Shown in pieces: positions 1 through 7,983 of a stretch of 64,000 nt of DNA. A program made the translations under genes and the position numbers. The stretch is from Betaproteobacteria bacterium. Its GTDB lineage: Bacteria > Pseudomonadota > Gammaproteobacteria > Burkholderiales > Ga0077523. Where the stretch lies: positions 26,089-90,088 of the forward strand of contig WGLR01000015.1 in the NCBI GenBank assembly GCA_016125475.1, in the 5' to 3' direction. Position 1 is the first letter of the stretch, and each line of letters starts with the position of its first letter. The notes under the pieces were generated by a model. It saw nothing but the letters and a program-made list of their open reading frames with translations, had not been told where the DNA came from and ran no database searches.

Positions 1-417
1 GGAGTGCGTGAGTACCTTGGTCGTTTCGCTGCCGAGCAGGACGCCCGTAAGGCCCTTCCTGCCGTGGGAGGCCATCACGATCAGGTCGCAGCGCTTCTTG
101 CGTGCGGCCTCGATGATCGCTTCCCAGGGCATGCGGCTCGGCTCGTGGAACGTGTCGCACGCGACGCCGGCTGTCTCGGCTTCCTTGCGCACGGTCGAGA
201 GAATCTTCTCGGCGTTCTTCTTCGCGCGCGCCTCGTACTCCTCGCGTGGCAGCAGGTCCGGCGGGAAGTATTCGCCGTAGATCAGCACCTCGTACTCCGG
301 CGGGGAGAAGAACCCCGTCACCTTTGCGCCACTCAGCTTCGCGATCTTCAACGCTTCCCGGATGGCCTTCTTCGACAGCGGCGTGCCATCCACGGGAACC
401 AGAATTCTCTTGTACAT
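1..417 (-). CDS. Universal stress protein, UspA family (C-terminus cut by window edge)
   Basis: Reading leftward from an ATG at 417 the frame stays open for 139 codons to the window edge, so only the last few residues are missing from a family usually about 145 aa long. The N-terminus (MYKRILVPVDGTPLSKKA) is the typical first strand and helix, and near the end MASHGRKGLTGVLLGSETTK matches the ATP-binding G-x2-G-x9-G-S/T signature. Usp proteins are cytoplasmic ATP-binding stress proteins that aid survival in growth arrest or oxygen limitation. A purine-rich RBS (GGAGGAAAAG) lies 3 bases before the ATG. A perfect FNR-type box about 70 bases upstream suggests induction when oxygen falls. The exact substrate or partner cannot be read from sequence. 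Confidence 0.9.
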   Translation of the reverse strand, partial: MYKRILVPVDGTPLSKKAIREALKIAKLSGAKVTGFFSPPEYEVLIYGEYFPPDLLPREEYEARAKKNAEKILSTVRKEAETAGVACDTFHEPSRMPWEAIIEAARKKRCDLIVMASHGRKGLTGVLLGSETTKVLTHS

Positions 418-485
418 GCTCTTTTCCTCCCTCGAGTGTCCGGGGCCGATGACAGGGGATTGTCGGCGCAACCCCGTGGTCGCGA

Positions 486-499
486 TTGATGCAGATCAA
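486..499 (-). promoter_or_regulatory. FNR/ANR-type box upstream of usp
   Basis: TTGAT-GCAG-ATCAA is an exact match to the FNR/ANR consensus TTGAT-N4-ATCAA. Its centre is about 75 bases upstream of the usp start codon, which allows a class II arrangement with a start site near 450. Anaerobic induction of usp genes by FNR/ANR is known in proteobacteria. The box is also about 120 bases upstream of birA, but birA is a housekeeping gene and the less likely target. Confidence 0.6.
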
Positions 500-618
500 T
501 GCTGCTCGCGGTCGGGGCGCATCCGAGCGACACGTCGACCCGGCCGGAGTTCAACGGGAACGCGGCACGGCGGCCGGGGTCCGCAAGCCCGCGCGCGTGC
601 AATATCATTCGCCCCGGC

Positions 619-1596
619 ATGCACACCCATACCCTGAACGTCGTCAGGCACCTGAGCGCGCGCGAATTCGTCTCCGGAGAGGCGATCGCGGGCCGGCTCG
701 GCGTCACGCGCGCGACCGTCTGGAACGCGATCCGCGAGGCCGAATCGCTCGGCGTCGTGATCGAGAAGGTCCGCGGGCTCGGCTACCGGCTCGGTCACGA
801 TGCGGTCTGGCTCGATGCGGCGCACATCGGCGCGGCGCTCGGTCCGGACGCTGCGCGTTTCCACGTCGAGGTGGTCCCGGTGACCGAGTCCACCAACTCC
901 GATCTCATGGCCCGTGCGGCCGGATCCGCCGCGAGCGGCACCGTGCTCGTCGCCGAGATGCAGACCCGCGGCCGCGGGCGGCGTGGCCGCCAGTGGCTGA
1001 GCCCGCTCGGGTCGGCGCTCACGTTCTCGGTGCTCTGGCGATTCGAACAGGCCGCCGCGAGCCTGTCCGGCCTGAGCCTCGTCGTGGGGCTCGCGTGTGC
1101 CGAGGCGATCGCGGCGACGGGCGCGCGCGGCGTCGGCGTGAAGTGGCCGAACGATCTGCTCGTCGACCACCGCAAGCTCGGCGGGATTCTCATCGAACTG
1201 CAGGGGGATGCGCTCGGACCGTCGACTGCCGTGATCGGCATCGGCGTGAACGTGGACCTCCCGGACGCGACGATCCGCGCCATCGACCAGCCCGTGACGG
1301 ACGTGCGCCGTGCGGGCGGTGCGGGCGACCGCAACGTGCTGCTCGCGATGCTGCTCCGATCGCTCGCCGCGTGGATCGACCGGTTCGACGCCGGGGGCTT
1401 CGCCCCGATCGAGCCCGCCTTCCGGGACCGGCACGTGCTGCAGGGACAGGCGGTGAACGTGTCGCTGCCGAACGGCGACTCGGTCGGCGGGACCGTGGAA
1501 GGTGTGGCGCCCGACGGCGCGCTGCTGATCCGGACGGGCGGCGGTATCCGGCGCTTCCACGGCGGGGAAGTGAGCGTGCGCCGGGACGGCGCATGA
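619..1596 (+). CDS. birA: Bifunctional biotin--[acetyl-CoA-carboxylase] ligase / biotin operon repressor
   Basis: 325 aa from the ATG at 619. The frame is open further upstream, but that part has no family similarity. Residues about 1-60 form a winged helix-turn-helix (FVSGEAIAGRLGVTRATVWN), which is the repressor part of group II BirA. The catalytic domain has the biotin-AMP loop TRGRGRRGRQW, the KWPNDLL motif and KLGGILIEL, and ends in a small SH3-like domain. The enzyme activates biotin with ATP and attaches it to the biotin carboxyl carrier protein. The stop overlaps the coaX start (ATGA), so the two are translationally coupled. birA-coaX-SPOR is a recurrent betaproteobacterial order. Confidence 0.95.
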   Translation: MHTHTLNVVRHLSAREFVSGEAIAGRLGVTRATVWNAIREAESLGVVIEKVRGLGYRLGHDAVWLDAAHIGAALGPDAARFHVEVVPVTESTNSDLMARAAGSAASGTVLVAEMQTRGRGRRGRQWLSPLGSALTFSVLWRFEQAAASLSGLSLVVGLACAEAIAATGARGVGVKWPNDLLVDHRKLGGILIELQGDALGPSTAVIGIGVNVDLPDATIRAIDQPVTDVRRAGGAGDRNVLLAMLLRSLAAWIDRFDAGGFAPIEPAFRDRHVLQGQAVNVSLPNGDSVGGTVEGVAPDGALLIRTGGGIRRFHGGEVSVRRDGA

Positions 1597-2345
1597 GCGG
1601 GGTCCGGGCGATGCTCGCCGTGGATGCCGGCAACACCCGCATCAAGTGGGGCCTGGCGACGGGGGACGACTGGATCGCGCGCGGCGCGGTCGACTCGCGG
1701 GAGCCCGAGAGGCTCGGCGCCGCGTGGGCCGTCCTCGGGCCCCGTCCGGTTGCCGCCATCGGCTGCAACGTCGCGGGGGAAGCCGTGCGCGTCGCCATCG
1801 AGGCGGCTGCGGCGGCCGTCGGTCTCGGAATGCGCTGGGTGACGTCCCGCGCGGCACAGTGCGGTGTGGTGAGCGGCTACGACGATCCGGGGCAGCTCGG
1901 CGCCGACCGCTGGGTCGCCGCGATCGCCGCCTGGCGGCGCACGGGAGGTGCCTGCGTGGTCGTGAGTGCGGGGACGGCCATCACGGTCGACGCGCTCGGA
2001 CCGGACGGTCGTTTCCGGGGCGGGCTGATCCTGCCGGGTGTCGACACGATGCTGCACGCGCTGGAAGCCCGCACGGCCGGTCTCCGGCGTGCACCGGGCC
2101 GGTACGCGACGTTTCCCGCGAACACGGCGGATGCGATGTTCACCGGGGCGGTGGATGCGGCTGCGGGCGCCGTCGAACGGCTGCGTGCGAGACTCGGCGA
2201 CGAGGCCGGTGGGCCGGTGCCCGTCATCCTGTCCGGCGGTGCCGCCGGGCTGCTCGCACCCTGTCTCGACGGCGACGTGCGGCAGGCGGAGTCCCTCGTC
2301 CTCGAGGGGCTGCAGGTCATCGCACGCGAGGAACCGGTGTCGTGA
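1593..2345 (+). CDS. coaX: Type III pantothenate kinase
   Basis: 250 aa beginning at the ATG that overlaps the birA stop. The N-terminal MLAVDAGNTRIKWG is the ATP/phosphate-binding DxGNT motif of the ASKHA fold. GADRWVAAIAAW and SAGTAITVDAL are the pantothenate-site and second phosphate motifs, and GGLILPG is the conserved region near the active-site aspartate. CoaX phosphorylates pantothenate in the first step of CoA synthesis, is not feedback-inhibited by CoA and needs a monovalent cation. It overlaps the next gene by GTGA. No coaA is seen in the window, so this is probably the organism's main kinase, although that is inferred. Confidence 0.95.
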   Translation: MSGVRAMLAVDAGNTRIKWGLATGDDWIARGAVDSREPERLGAAWAVLGPRPVAAIGCNVAGEAVRVAIEAAAAAVGLGMRWVTSRAAQCGVVSGYDDPGQLGADRWVAAIAAWRRTGGACVVVSAGTAITVDALGPDGRFRGGLILPGVDTMLHALEARTAGLRRAPGRYATFPANTADAMFTGAVDAAAGAVERLRARLGDEAGGPVPVILSGGAAGLLAPCLDGDVRQAESLVLEGLQVIAREEPVS

Positions 2346-2998
2346 GGGTGGTGCTCGCGATCCTGATCGTGGCGAACGTCGCGCTCGCGGCATTCGGGCT
2401 CGTCGTGTGGAACCAGCATCGGCAACCGGGCGCCGTGCCGGCCGACCCCGAGGTGAACGCGGACCAGATCCGGATCGTGCGCGGGGAGCCCGAACCCGTC
2501 GCCCCCCCTCCGCCCGCACCCGCCGCACCTGCCGTCTGTCTCCGGATAGGGCCGCTTTCCGGTGACGAGGTGGCGCAGGTCCGGAAATCCCTGGCACCGA
2601 TCGATGCGTCGGGGCGACTGTCCGTCGCGCCGATGTCGGCGGCCGCGGAGTGGTGGGTATACGTTCCGCCGAAGCGCACGCGGACGCTCGCGGAGCGGGA
2701 GGTCGCGCGCCTGAAGGCGCTCGGGATCGACGAGCACTACGTGGTGCAGGACGACTCCGACATGCGCTTCGCGATCTCTCTCGGGATCTTCCGCACGCGC
2801 GACAGCGCGGAGCGCTTCGCGAACCGCATGCGGAGCCGGGGCGTGCGCAACGTGGTGGTCGGCACCCGGGGGCAGCAGATCGAGCTGTCCGCGGTATTCG
2901 TGACGGCTCCGACGGACGCAGACACGGCCCGGGTCGTCGAGGTGAAGGCGGACTATCCCGGCGCGGAGGTGCGCCCCGTGCCCTGCCCGGACGAATGA
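2342..2998 (+). CDS. SPOR-domain membrane protein
   Basis: 218 aa from a GTG overlapping the coaX stop. One N-terminal membrane segment (VVLAILIVANVALAAFGLVV) is followed by a proline-rich linker (residues about 50-62) and a C-terminal SPOR-like domain, with WWVYVPP and FAISLGIFRTRDSAERFANR as the two beta-alpha repeats. SPOR domains bind denuded peptidoglycan at division sites. The position after birA-coaX is conserved in betaproteobacteria, but a specific role there is not established. The gene converges with the ABC exporter downstream. Confidence 0.8.
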   Translation: MRVVLAILIVANVALAAFGLVVWNQHRQPGAVPADPEVNADQIRIVRGEPEPVAPPPPAPAAPAVCLRIGPLSGDEVAQVRKSLAPIDASGRLSVAPMSAAAEWWVYVPPKRTRTLAEREVARLKALGIDEHYVVQDDSDMRFAISLGIFRTRDSAERFANRMRSRGVRNVVVGTRGQQIELSAVFVTAPTDADTARVVEVKADYPGAEVRPVPCPDE

Positions 2999-3001
2999 CA
3001 C

Positions 3002-3018
3002 CGCGCGTTCGACGCGCG
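3002..3018. terminator. Hairpin between convergent genes
   Basis: CGCGCGT-TCG-ACGCGCG forms a perfect 7-bp stem with a tight loop, between the SPOR gene stop and the stop of the leftward ABC transporter. The placement suits a shared terminator, but there is no clear T-tract on either side. Confidence 0.4.
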
Positions 3019-3038
3019 ACGTCCGGAGGGCGGCGCGC

Positions 3039-4778
3039 TCAGGCCGGGACGGGCTGCTCGTGCGCGCGCAGGGTGCCGCCGTCCGTCGGATCCAGCTCGA
3101 GCGCGTGCTCGTGGAACCGCGAGGGCCCGGGACGGTGGGCAATGCTCACGATCGCGGTGTGCGGCAGCCTTTCCTCTAGGAGTGCGTAGAGGCGGTGCTC
3201 GGACGACTCGTCGAGGTTGGACGTCGCCTCGTCGAGGAAGAGCCAGCGGGGTTCGTGCAGCAGCGCACGCGCGAACGCGACGCGCTGCTGTTCGCCCCCG
3301 GACAGCTGCTGCGCCCAGATCGCGGTCTCGTCCAGTCGGTCCGCGAGGTGGGGCAGGCCGACGTCCGTGAGCGTCGCGCGGATGCGCTCGTCGCCGAAAA
3401 CCTCGGCCGCGGCGGGATAGGCGACCGCCTGCCTCAGCGTGCCCAGCGGAAAGTACGGGCGCTGCGGCAGGAAAAGCGGTTCGAAGTCTTCCGGCACCTT
3501 CATCTTCCCGCTCGCGAAGGGCCAGATGCCCGCGAGCGTGCGGAACAGGGTGCTCTTGCCCGAGCCGGACGGACCGCGCACGATCACGCGCTCGCCGGGC
3601 AGGATCTTCATGTCGGCCTGCCTGAGGAGCGAGCGTCCGTCCGGTAGCGCGATCGCGACGCCTTCGACGGACAGCACCTCGGATGCCGTGCGCTCGGTCG
3701 CGAGCCCTTGCGGGGCGCTCGCTTGCTTCGCGTCGGCGATCGCGTTGTGGAATCCGGTCAGACGTTCGACGGCGGCGCGCCATTCCGCGAAGGTCGTGTA
3801 CGCGTTGATGAACCACGACAGCGCGCCCTGCACCTGTCCGAATGCGTTCGAGATCTGGATCAGGCCGCCGAGCGGAATCGCACCCGAGAAGTAGCGTGGC
3901 GCGCCGACGAGGAACGGAAAGACGACCGCGACCTGGCTGTAGCCGTTCGTGTAGAAGTTGAGCAGTTTCTGGCGCTTCATGATCCGCCACCAGTTTCCGA
4001 GCACGTTGCCGAAACGCCCTCGGAACCCGGCCATCTCGTCCGCTTCCCCCCGGTAGAGCGCCACGCCCTCCGTGTTCTCGCGGAATCGCGCGAGGCCGAA
4101 ACGGAAATCGGCCTCGTAGCGCTGCTGGTCGAAATTCAGGCGCACGAGCGGGAAGCCCAGCCTGTGGGTGAGCCACGAGCCGATCACCGCGTACACGATC
4201 GCCACCCAGACCATGTAGCCGTAGATCTCGTAGGTCTTGCCGCCGAAGCCGAACTCCAGCGAGCCCGACAGGCCCCACAGGATGCCGACGAAGGACACGA
4301 ACGTGACGACCGCGTTCAGCAGGCCGAGCGAGAGATCGAGCGTCTGCGCGACGAACAGGTTCATGTCCTCCGCGATCCGCTGGTCGGGGTTGTCCGTGCC
4401 GTTGCCCCGGAGCTGCATGCGGTAGTAGGTCCGTTCCCCGAGCCAGTCGGTCAGGTAGCGGTCGGTCATCCAGCGACGCCACCGGATCTGGAGCATCTGC
4501 CGCAGGTACACCGCGTACACCGCGATAACGATGTAGATGCCAGCCAGCCACATGAACCGGCCCATCTGGTGGAAGAACTCCGTCTTGTCCTTGTTCTGGA
4601 GCGCGTTGTAGAAGGCGTTGTACCAGCTGTTGAACTGGACGCTCAGGTACACCATCGCGAGCGTGAGCGCCACGATCGCGGCGAGGAGCAGGCGTGCCGA
4701 ACCCTTTTCCTCCGAGAACCAGTACGGACGTGCGAGCCGCCAGAGCTCACCCAGGAAGGCGCGGGATTTCCGGACCAT
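3039..4778 (-). CDS. SbmA/BacA-type ABC transporter, fused membrane and ATPase domains
   Basis: 579 aa. The N-terminal half carries about six membrane segments of the SbmA/BacA-like (ABC_membrane_2) family, with the family-typical VQFNSWYNAFYNALQNKD near residue 50. The C-terminal half is a complete nucleotide-binding domain: Walker A GPSGSGKST, signature LSGGEQQRVAFARALL and Walker B WLFLDEATSNLDE. Relatives include E. coli YddA and mycobacterial Rv1819c, which move cobalamin, bleomycin and hydrophilic peptides. The substrate here is unknown. The gene stands alone, reading toward birA-coaX. An import of B12 would suit the nearby B12 photoreceptor, but that is speculation. Confidence 0.88.
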   Translation of the reverse strand: MVRKSRAFLGELWRLARPYWFSEEKGSARLLLAAIVALTLAMVYLSVQFNSWYNAFYNALQNKDKTEFFHQMGRFMWLAGIYIVIAVYAVYLRQMLQIRWRRWMTDRYLTDWLGERTYYRMQLRGNGTDNPDQRIAEDMNLFVAQTLDLSLGLLNAVVTFVSFVGILWGLSGSLEFGFGGKTYEIYGYMVWVAIVYAVIGSWLTHRLGFPLVRLNFDQQRYEADFRFGLARFRENTEGVALYRGEADEMAGFRGRFGNVLGNWWRIMKRQKLLNFYTNGYSQVAVVFPFLVGAPRYFSGAIPLGGLIQISNAFGQVQGALSWFINAYTTFAEWRAAVERLTGFHNAIADAKQASAPQGLATERTASEVLSVEGVAIALPDGRSLLRQADMKILPGERVIVRGPSGSGKSTLFRTLAGIWPFASGKMKVPEDFEPLFLPQRPYFPLGTLRQAVAYPAAAEVFGDERIRATLTDVGLPHLADRLDETAIWAQQLSGGEQQRVAFARALLHEPRWLFLDEATSNLDESSEHRLYALLEERLPHTAIVSIAHRPGPSRFHEHALELDPTDGGTLRAHEQPVPA

Positions 4779-5005
4779 GTCGTGATTGCCTCGTATGAAG
4801 GGGGCCGGACCCGACGCGGTGTCGGACGGACTTGAGGGATCGCAAAGTTAGCAGAAGTCGGTTCACCGCAAGGCCGGGAAGGCGTGAAGGTCGCGGAAAT
4901 CGGGAACGCGCATGCGCTCTCCTCCGAGACACGACGTCCGGCGAGAAGTTCTGAACGCGCGGCCCGGGTCCACCCGGGCGGGCCGACGGGCGGGATGCGG
5001 GACCG

Positions 5006-6256
5006 CTACTCGCGGTCCGTCGCGCGTGCGCCGAAGAGGCCGTCGGTCCGCGCGCGGCCGTGCGCGGCTTCGCGCTCGCGGGCGTCCGGCGGGCCGGGTT
5101 CCGCGGGAACGCGGCCGACTGTACCGGTCTTGCGTGCGTCGTGCACGGGTAGGGCGGGACGCGTGAGCCGGGCGTCCAGACCGCGGGGGGTGGCGACGAG
5201 TTCGGACAGGCGACCGGGCCGCACGGTGTGCGCACCCGTGCCGCCGTCCTTGTGCTCCGCCACCAGAGCGAGTTCCAGCAGGGTTTCGTGCGGGGCGCGT
5301 GCGAGGGCCCCCGGCGCGGCGTCGCATCCGGCGAGCAGCCGTCGCAGGTCCTGCGTGGTGCGATACGGTCCGGTGGGCACGCGATCGTGCCCGCGTTCCA
5401 CGTTCCCGGCCCGTACGGCAGTCGTGTCGAGCTTCGCGCAGGCGCCGCGTCCGTCCCGGTCGGACGACGGGAATCCATTCTGCGGGAGGGCGGGGGCCGA
5501 ATCGGGCCGGTCGGTGTGAGCCGCGTGCGCGGGTTCCTCGCTGATGGCCGCGCGCAGCACGCCGAGCCCTGTCCGGTCGGAGTCGTCCCGATGCAGGAAC
5601 CCACGGGTTGTGCCGGGAATCCTTCCCGCCCTGTATCCCGCGATCTGTCGGAAGGCGCGATCCGCGTCGGCCACGGGATGCGAGGGGCTGGTCTTGTCCG
5701 TGACTACCATCCCGTTCGGCGTCGAGCCGGATTCGCGATCGTCGCGGCGCGGCGCTCGCTCCGCGAGCACCTGCCGCGTGATGTCGGTGGCGATGCCGTC
5801 GATGCGCACGGCGCGTCCTGCACCGTCACGGACCATCGACATCCTGTCCCGGAGCCAGCGGACGCCCCCGGAGCGAAGCGCTATGCGGTACTCGACCTCG
5901 CAGCATCCTTCGCGGAAGAGCGCGGGCAGGCGCTGCCGCACGGCGTCGCGGTCGGCTTCGTGGATGCGGAGGAACCACTCTCGCGGCCTGCCGGTGACGT
6001 CCTGCGGGAGCATCACGAAGAGATGGTCCGCCGAAGGACTCGCGCAGAGCACTTCCCCGCCATCGGGCGTGAGGGAATAGATCACGTCGCGCATCGAGTC
6101 GGGGGCTCCCGTCGGCCCGTCAGATGCGGGGGCGCGGTCGGAAGGCGCGGGCCAGCGTGCCCTGTTCCCGACAGGGCTCCGCAGAGCGTCGAGGGCGGCC
6201 CGGTAGGCCGCCAGCGCGTCGGTGCGTCGGGTGTCCGATGAGGCGTGGAAGGGCAT
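5006..6256 (-). CDS. PAS-domain protein with a degenerate, truncated HD-GYP-like C-terminus
   Basis: 416 aa, third in a leftward operon and starting 29 bases after the CheY-like gene. Residues about 55-165 are a good PAS/PAC domain (YRIALRSGGVRWLRDRMS, then IDGIATDITRQ). Residues about 190-245 (FRQIAGYRAGRIPGTTRGFL) resemble a second, eroded PAS/LOV-like domain without the LOV cysteine motif. Residues about 310-410 follow the HD-GYP pattern (ETLLELALVAEHKDGGTGAH, then LPVHDARKTGTVGRVPAEPG). However, HDIGK has become HDARK, many helices are altered, and the frame stops before the GYP part. No rest of the domain is found in other frames. It is probably a decaying c-di-GMP phosphodiesterase-type response protein; whether it still works is unknown. 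Confidence 0.6.
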   Translation of the reverse strand: MPFHASSDTRRTDALAAYRAALDALRSPVGNRARWPAPSDRAPASDGPTGAPDSMRDVIYSLTPDGGEVLCASPSADHLFVMLPQDVTGRPREWFLRIHEADRDAVRQRLPALFREGCCEVEYRIALRSGGVRWLRDRMSMVRDGAGRAVRIDGIATDITRQVLAERAPRRDDRESGSTPNGMVVTDKTSPSHPVADADRAFRQIAGYRAGRIPGTTRGFLHRDDSDRTGLGVLRAAISEEPAHAAHTDRPDSAPALPQNGFPSSDRDGRGACAKLDTTAVRAGNVERGHDRVPTGPYRTTQDLRRLLAGCDAAPGALARAPHETLLELALVAEHKDGGTGAHTVRPGRLSELVATPRGLDARLTRPALPVHDARKTGTVGRVPAEPGPPDAREREAAHGRARTDGLFGARATDRE

Positions 6257-6285
6257 GAGCGTTCGATCCGGGTAGTGTCGGGTGG

Positions 6286-6663
6286 TCAGAGAGGCGGGGC
6301 GGTGAGTTCGTCGACCGTCGCGATCAGTTCGAACGGACTGAACGGCTTCACGAGGTATGCGTCGCAGCCCACCCGTTCGCCGTGTTCGAGGTCCGTGCGC
6401 TGGCCTCGCGCCGTGAGGAGCACGACCTTCACGCCCGACAGAGATTCGTCACGCTTGATGCGCTCGCACACCTGATAGCCATCGAGTTCGCCCGGCATCA
6501 TCACGTCGAGCAGGACGATGTCCGGTCGGAGTTCCCTGGCCTTCAGCAGGCCGGAGGCGCCGTCCCCGGCCTCCTCGATCTCCACGTCACCGTACTCGAG
6601 GGTCATGCGCACGAGCTTGCGAAGGTCCGCCTGGTCCTCGACGATGAGAATCCTTTTCGCCAT
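6286..6663 (-). CDS. CheY-like single-domain response regulator
   Basis: 125 aa starting at the ATG at 6663, which is preceded by GGAGG at 7-base spacing. An in-frame ATG at 6774 that overlaps the upstream stop would add 37 residues with no domain. The receiver features are intact: acidic pair in IVEDQ, phospho-acceptor Asp in VLLDVMMPG, Thr in VLLTARG and Lys in LVKPFSP. There is no output domain, so it acts by protein-protein contact or phosphorelay. The kinase is not in the window. It is cotranscribed with the MerR-HTH/receiver protein upstream and the PAS protein downstream. Confidence 0.9.
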   Translation of the reverse strand: MAKRILIVEDQADLRKLVRMTLEYGDVEIEEAGDGASGLLKARELRPDIVLLDVMMPGELDGYQVCERIKRDESLSGVKVVLLTARGQRTDLEHGERVGCDAYLVKPFSPFELIATVDELTAPPL

Positions 6664-6770
6664 GGTCATGCCTCCATGCGTGAAGAGTGGCTGGCGGCGC
6701 GCGGGGCGTGCCGCCCACGGCGTCCGTGCCCGCTGCACGGGGTGGTCGGCAGTCGGCAGCGGGGTGATCG

Positions 6771-7367
6771 TCATGGGCCGTTTCCCGGCCCGCGCGCATC
6801 CGTCTCCGCGTCGAGCAACTCCTCGAGCCGGTCGAACGGAATCGGCTTGCCGAGCACGGTGACCCCTTCGGGCAGGCCCCCCTGCTCGTCGATGTCCCGG
6901 GACTGCAGGCCGGTGACGACGATGACCTTCATCGCAGCCAGGTCGGGCTGTGCGCAGAGTGTGCGCAACATCTGGAAGCCGTCGATCCCGGGCATCATCA
7001 GATCCGTGACGAGCACGTCGGGTCGACGCTCGCCGATCCGGATAAGCCCTTCGTACCCGTTCGTCGCGTGTCGCATTTCGGGGGGGCGGGCGAACGTCTC
7101 GAAACTCATGCGGTACAGGTCGAGCAGTGTCGCCTCGTCCTCGACGACGAGCACGTCGAGCCGCCGCGCACCCGTGGCGCGCGCCGCCGGCTGCCGCTCG
7201 GCGAGGAGTCGTTCGACGGACGACTGCAGGACGCGCCTGTGACCGCCCGGTGTCTTCCAGGCCTCGAGTACACCGCTTTCCGTCCAGAGCTGGACGGTTC
7301 TCAGCGAGACGCCGAGGCGTCGGGCTGCCTCACGGGTGGTGCAGGTATCGGGGTTGCGCGGTGTCAT
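6771..7367 (-). CDS. MerR/excisionase-type HTH fused to a receiver domain
   Basis: 198 aa. Residues about 8-50 (CTTREAARRLGVSLRTVQLW, ending at GGHRRV) are a winged HTH of the MerR/BldC/excisionase type. Residues about 70-185 are a receiver with acidic VVEDE, phospho-acceptor VTDLMMPG, Thr in VVTGLQ and Lys in LGKPIP. This order, DNA-binding domain first and receiver second, is the reverse of most response regulators. It heads the three-gene signalling operon and its stop overlaps an ATG of the next reading frame. An AT-rich stretch (7380-7420) just upstream is the likely promoter. The target genes are unknown, and autoregulation is plausible. Confidence 0.85.
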   Translation of the reverse strand: MTPRNPDTCTTREAARRLGVSLRTVQLWTESGVLEAWKTPGGHRRVLQSSVERLLAERQPAARATGARRLDVLVVEDEATLLDLYRMSFETFARPPEMRHATNGYEGLIRIGERRPDVLVTDLMMPGIDGFQMLRTLCAQPDLAAMKVIVVTGLQSRDIDEQGGLPEGVTVLGKPIPFDRLEELLDAETDARGPGNGP

Positions 7368-7438
7368 GCCCCCGTTTACGGTTTCAGATTTGCAAGCTTT
7401 AGCATTTTTTTCATTTAAGGCGCGAGCACCGTCCCGAG

Positions 7439-7477
7439 CGCGAAGGAGCGCCCCTTCGCGAGGCGCCGTTCCGGCGC
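7439..7477 (-). terminator. Two adjacent hairpins after the nucleotidyltransferase gene
   Basis: CGCGAAGG/CCTTCGCG (7439-7460, 6-base loop) and GCGCCG/CGGCGC (7463-7477) lie immediately downstream of the leftward gene that ends at 7478. No T-run follows, so Rho-independent termination is uncertain. Confidence 0.35.
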
Positions 7478-7975
7478 TCAGCCCTTCCGGATGCGGGAAA
7501 CGAGGTCCGTGGTCGACCGGTCGTGCTGGAACGCGATCGCGTGTACCTGGCCACCCCAGCCCAGCACCTCGCGGGCACCGACGATCTGCTCGACGGGCCA
7601 GTCGCCGCCCTTCACGAGCACGTCCGGGCGCGCCTCGAGGATCAGGTCGAGCGGCGTGTCGGCATCGAAGGAAGTCACTAGATCGACGGACTCGAGTGCC
7701 GCGAGGACCGCCATGCGGTCGGCGAGGGCATTGATCGGGCGATCGGTCCCCTTGCCCAGCCGGCGGACCGAGGCGTCCGAGTTGACGGCAACCATGAGAC
7801 TCGCGCCGAGGGCACGGGCCTGTGCGAGATACGTCGCGTGCCCGCGGTGCAGGATGTCGAACACACCGTTCGTGAACACGAGCGGGCGGGGGAGGTCACG
7901 CACGCCGATCGCCATGACCTGGGGCGAGACGATCTTGCGTTCGAAACTCGGGGTCGGAAGAGCGGTAGCGTTCAT
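7478..7975 (-). CDS. rfaE2: Cytidylyltransferase-fold protein, HldE C-domain / RfaE2 type
   Basis: 165 aa from the ATG at 7975. LVFTNGVFDILHRGHATYL holds the nucleotide-binding HxGH-like motif (HRGH) of the cytidylyltransferase family, and the C-terminal ISTTEI-type motif of the family appears as DRSTTDLVSRI. Free-standing RfaE2 (D-glycero-beta-D-manno-heptose 1-phosphate adenylyltransferase) makes the ADP-heptose precursor of LPS inner core. Such a gene is often found near birA-coaX in betaproteobacteria. It starts 8 bases after the diiron-protein gene, so the two are probably cotranscribed, which is unusual for a heptose enzyme. Confidence 0.85.
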   Translation of the reverse strand: MNATALPTPSFERKIVSPQVMAIGVRDLPRPLVFTNGVFDILHRGHATYLAQARALGASLMVAVNSDASVRRLGKGTDRPINALADRMAVLAALESVDLVTSFDADTPLDLILEARPDVLVKGGDWPVEQIVGAREVLGWGGQVHAIAFQHDRSTTDLVSRIRKG

Positions 7976-7983
7976 GGTCGGTG

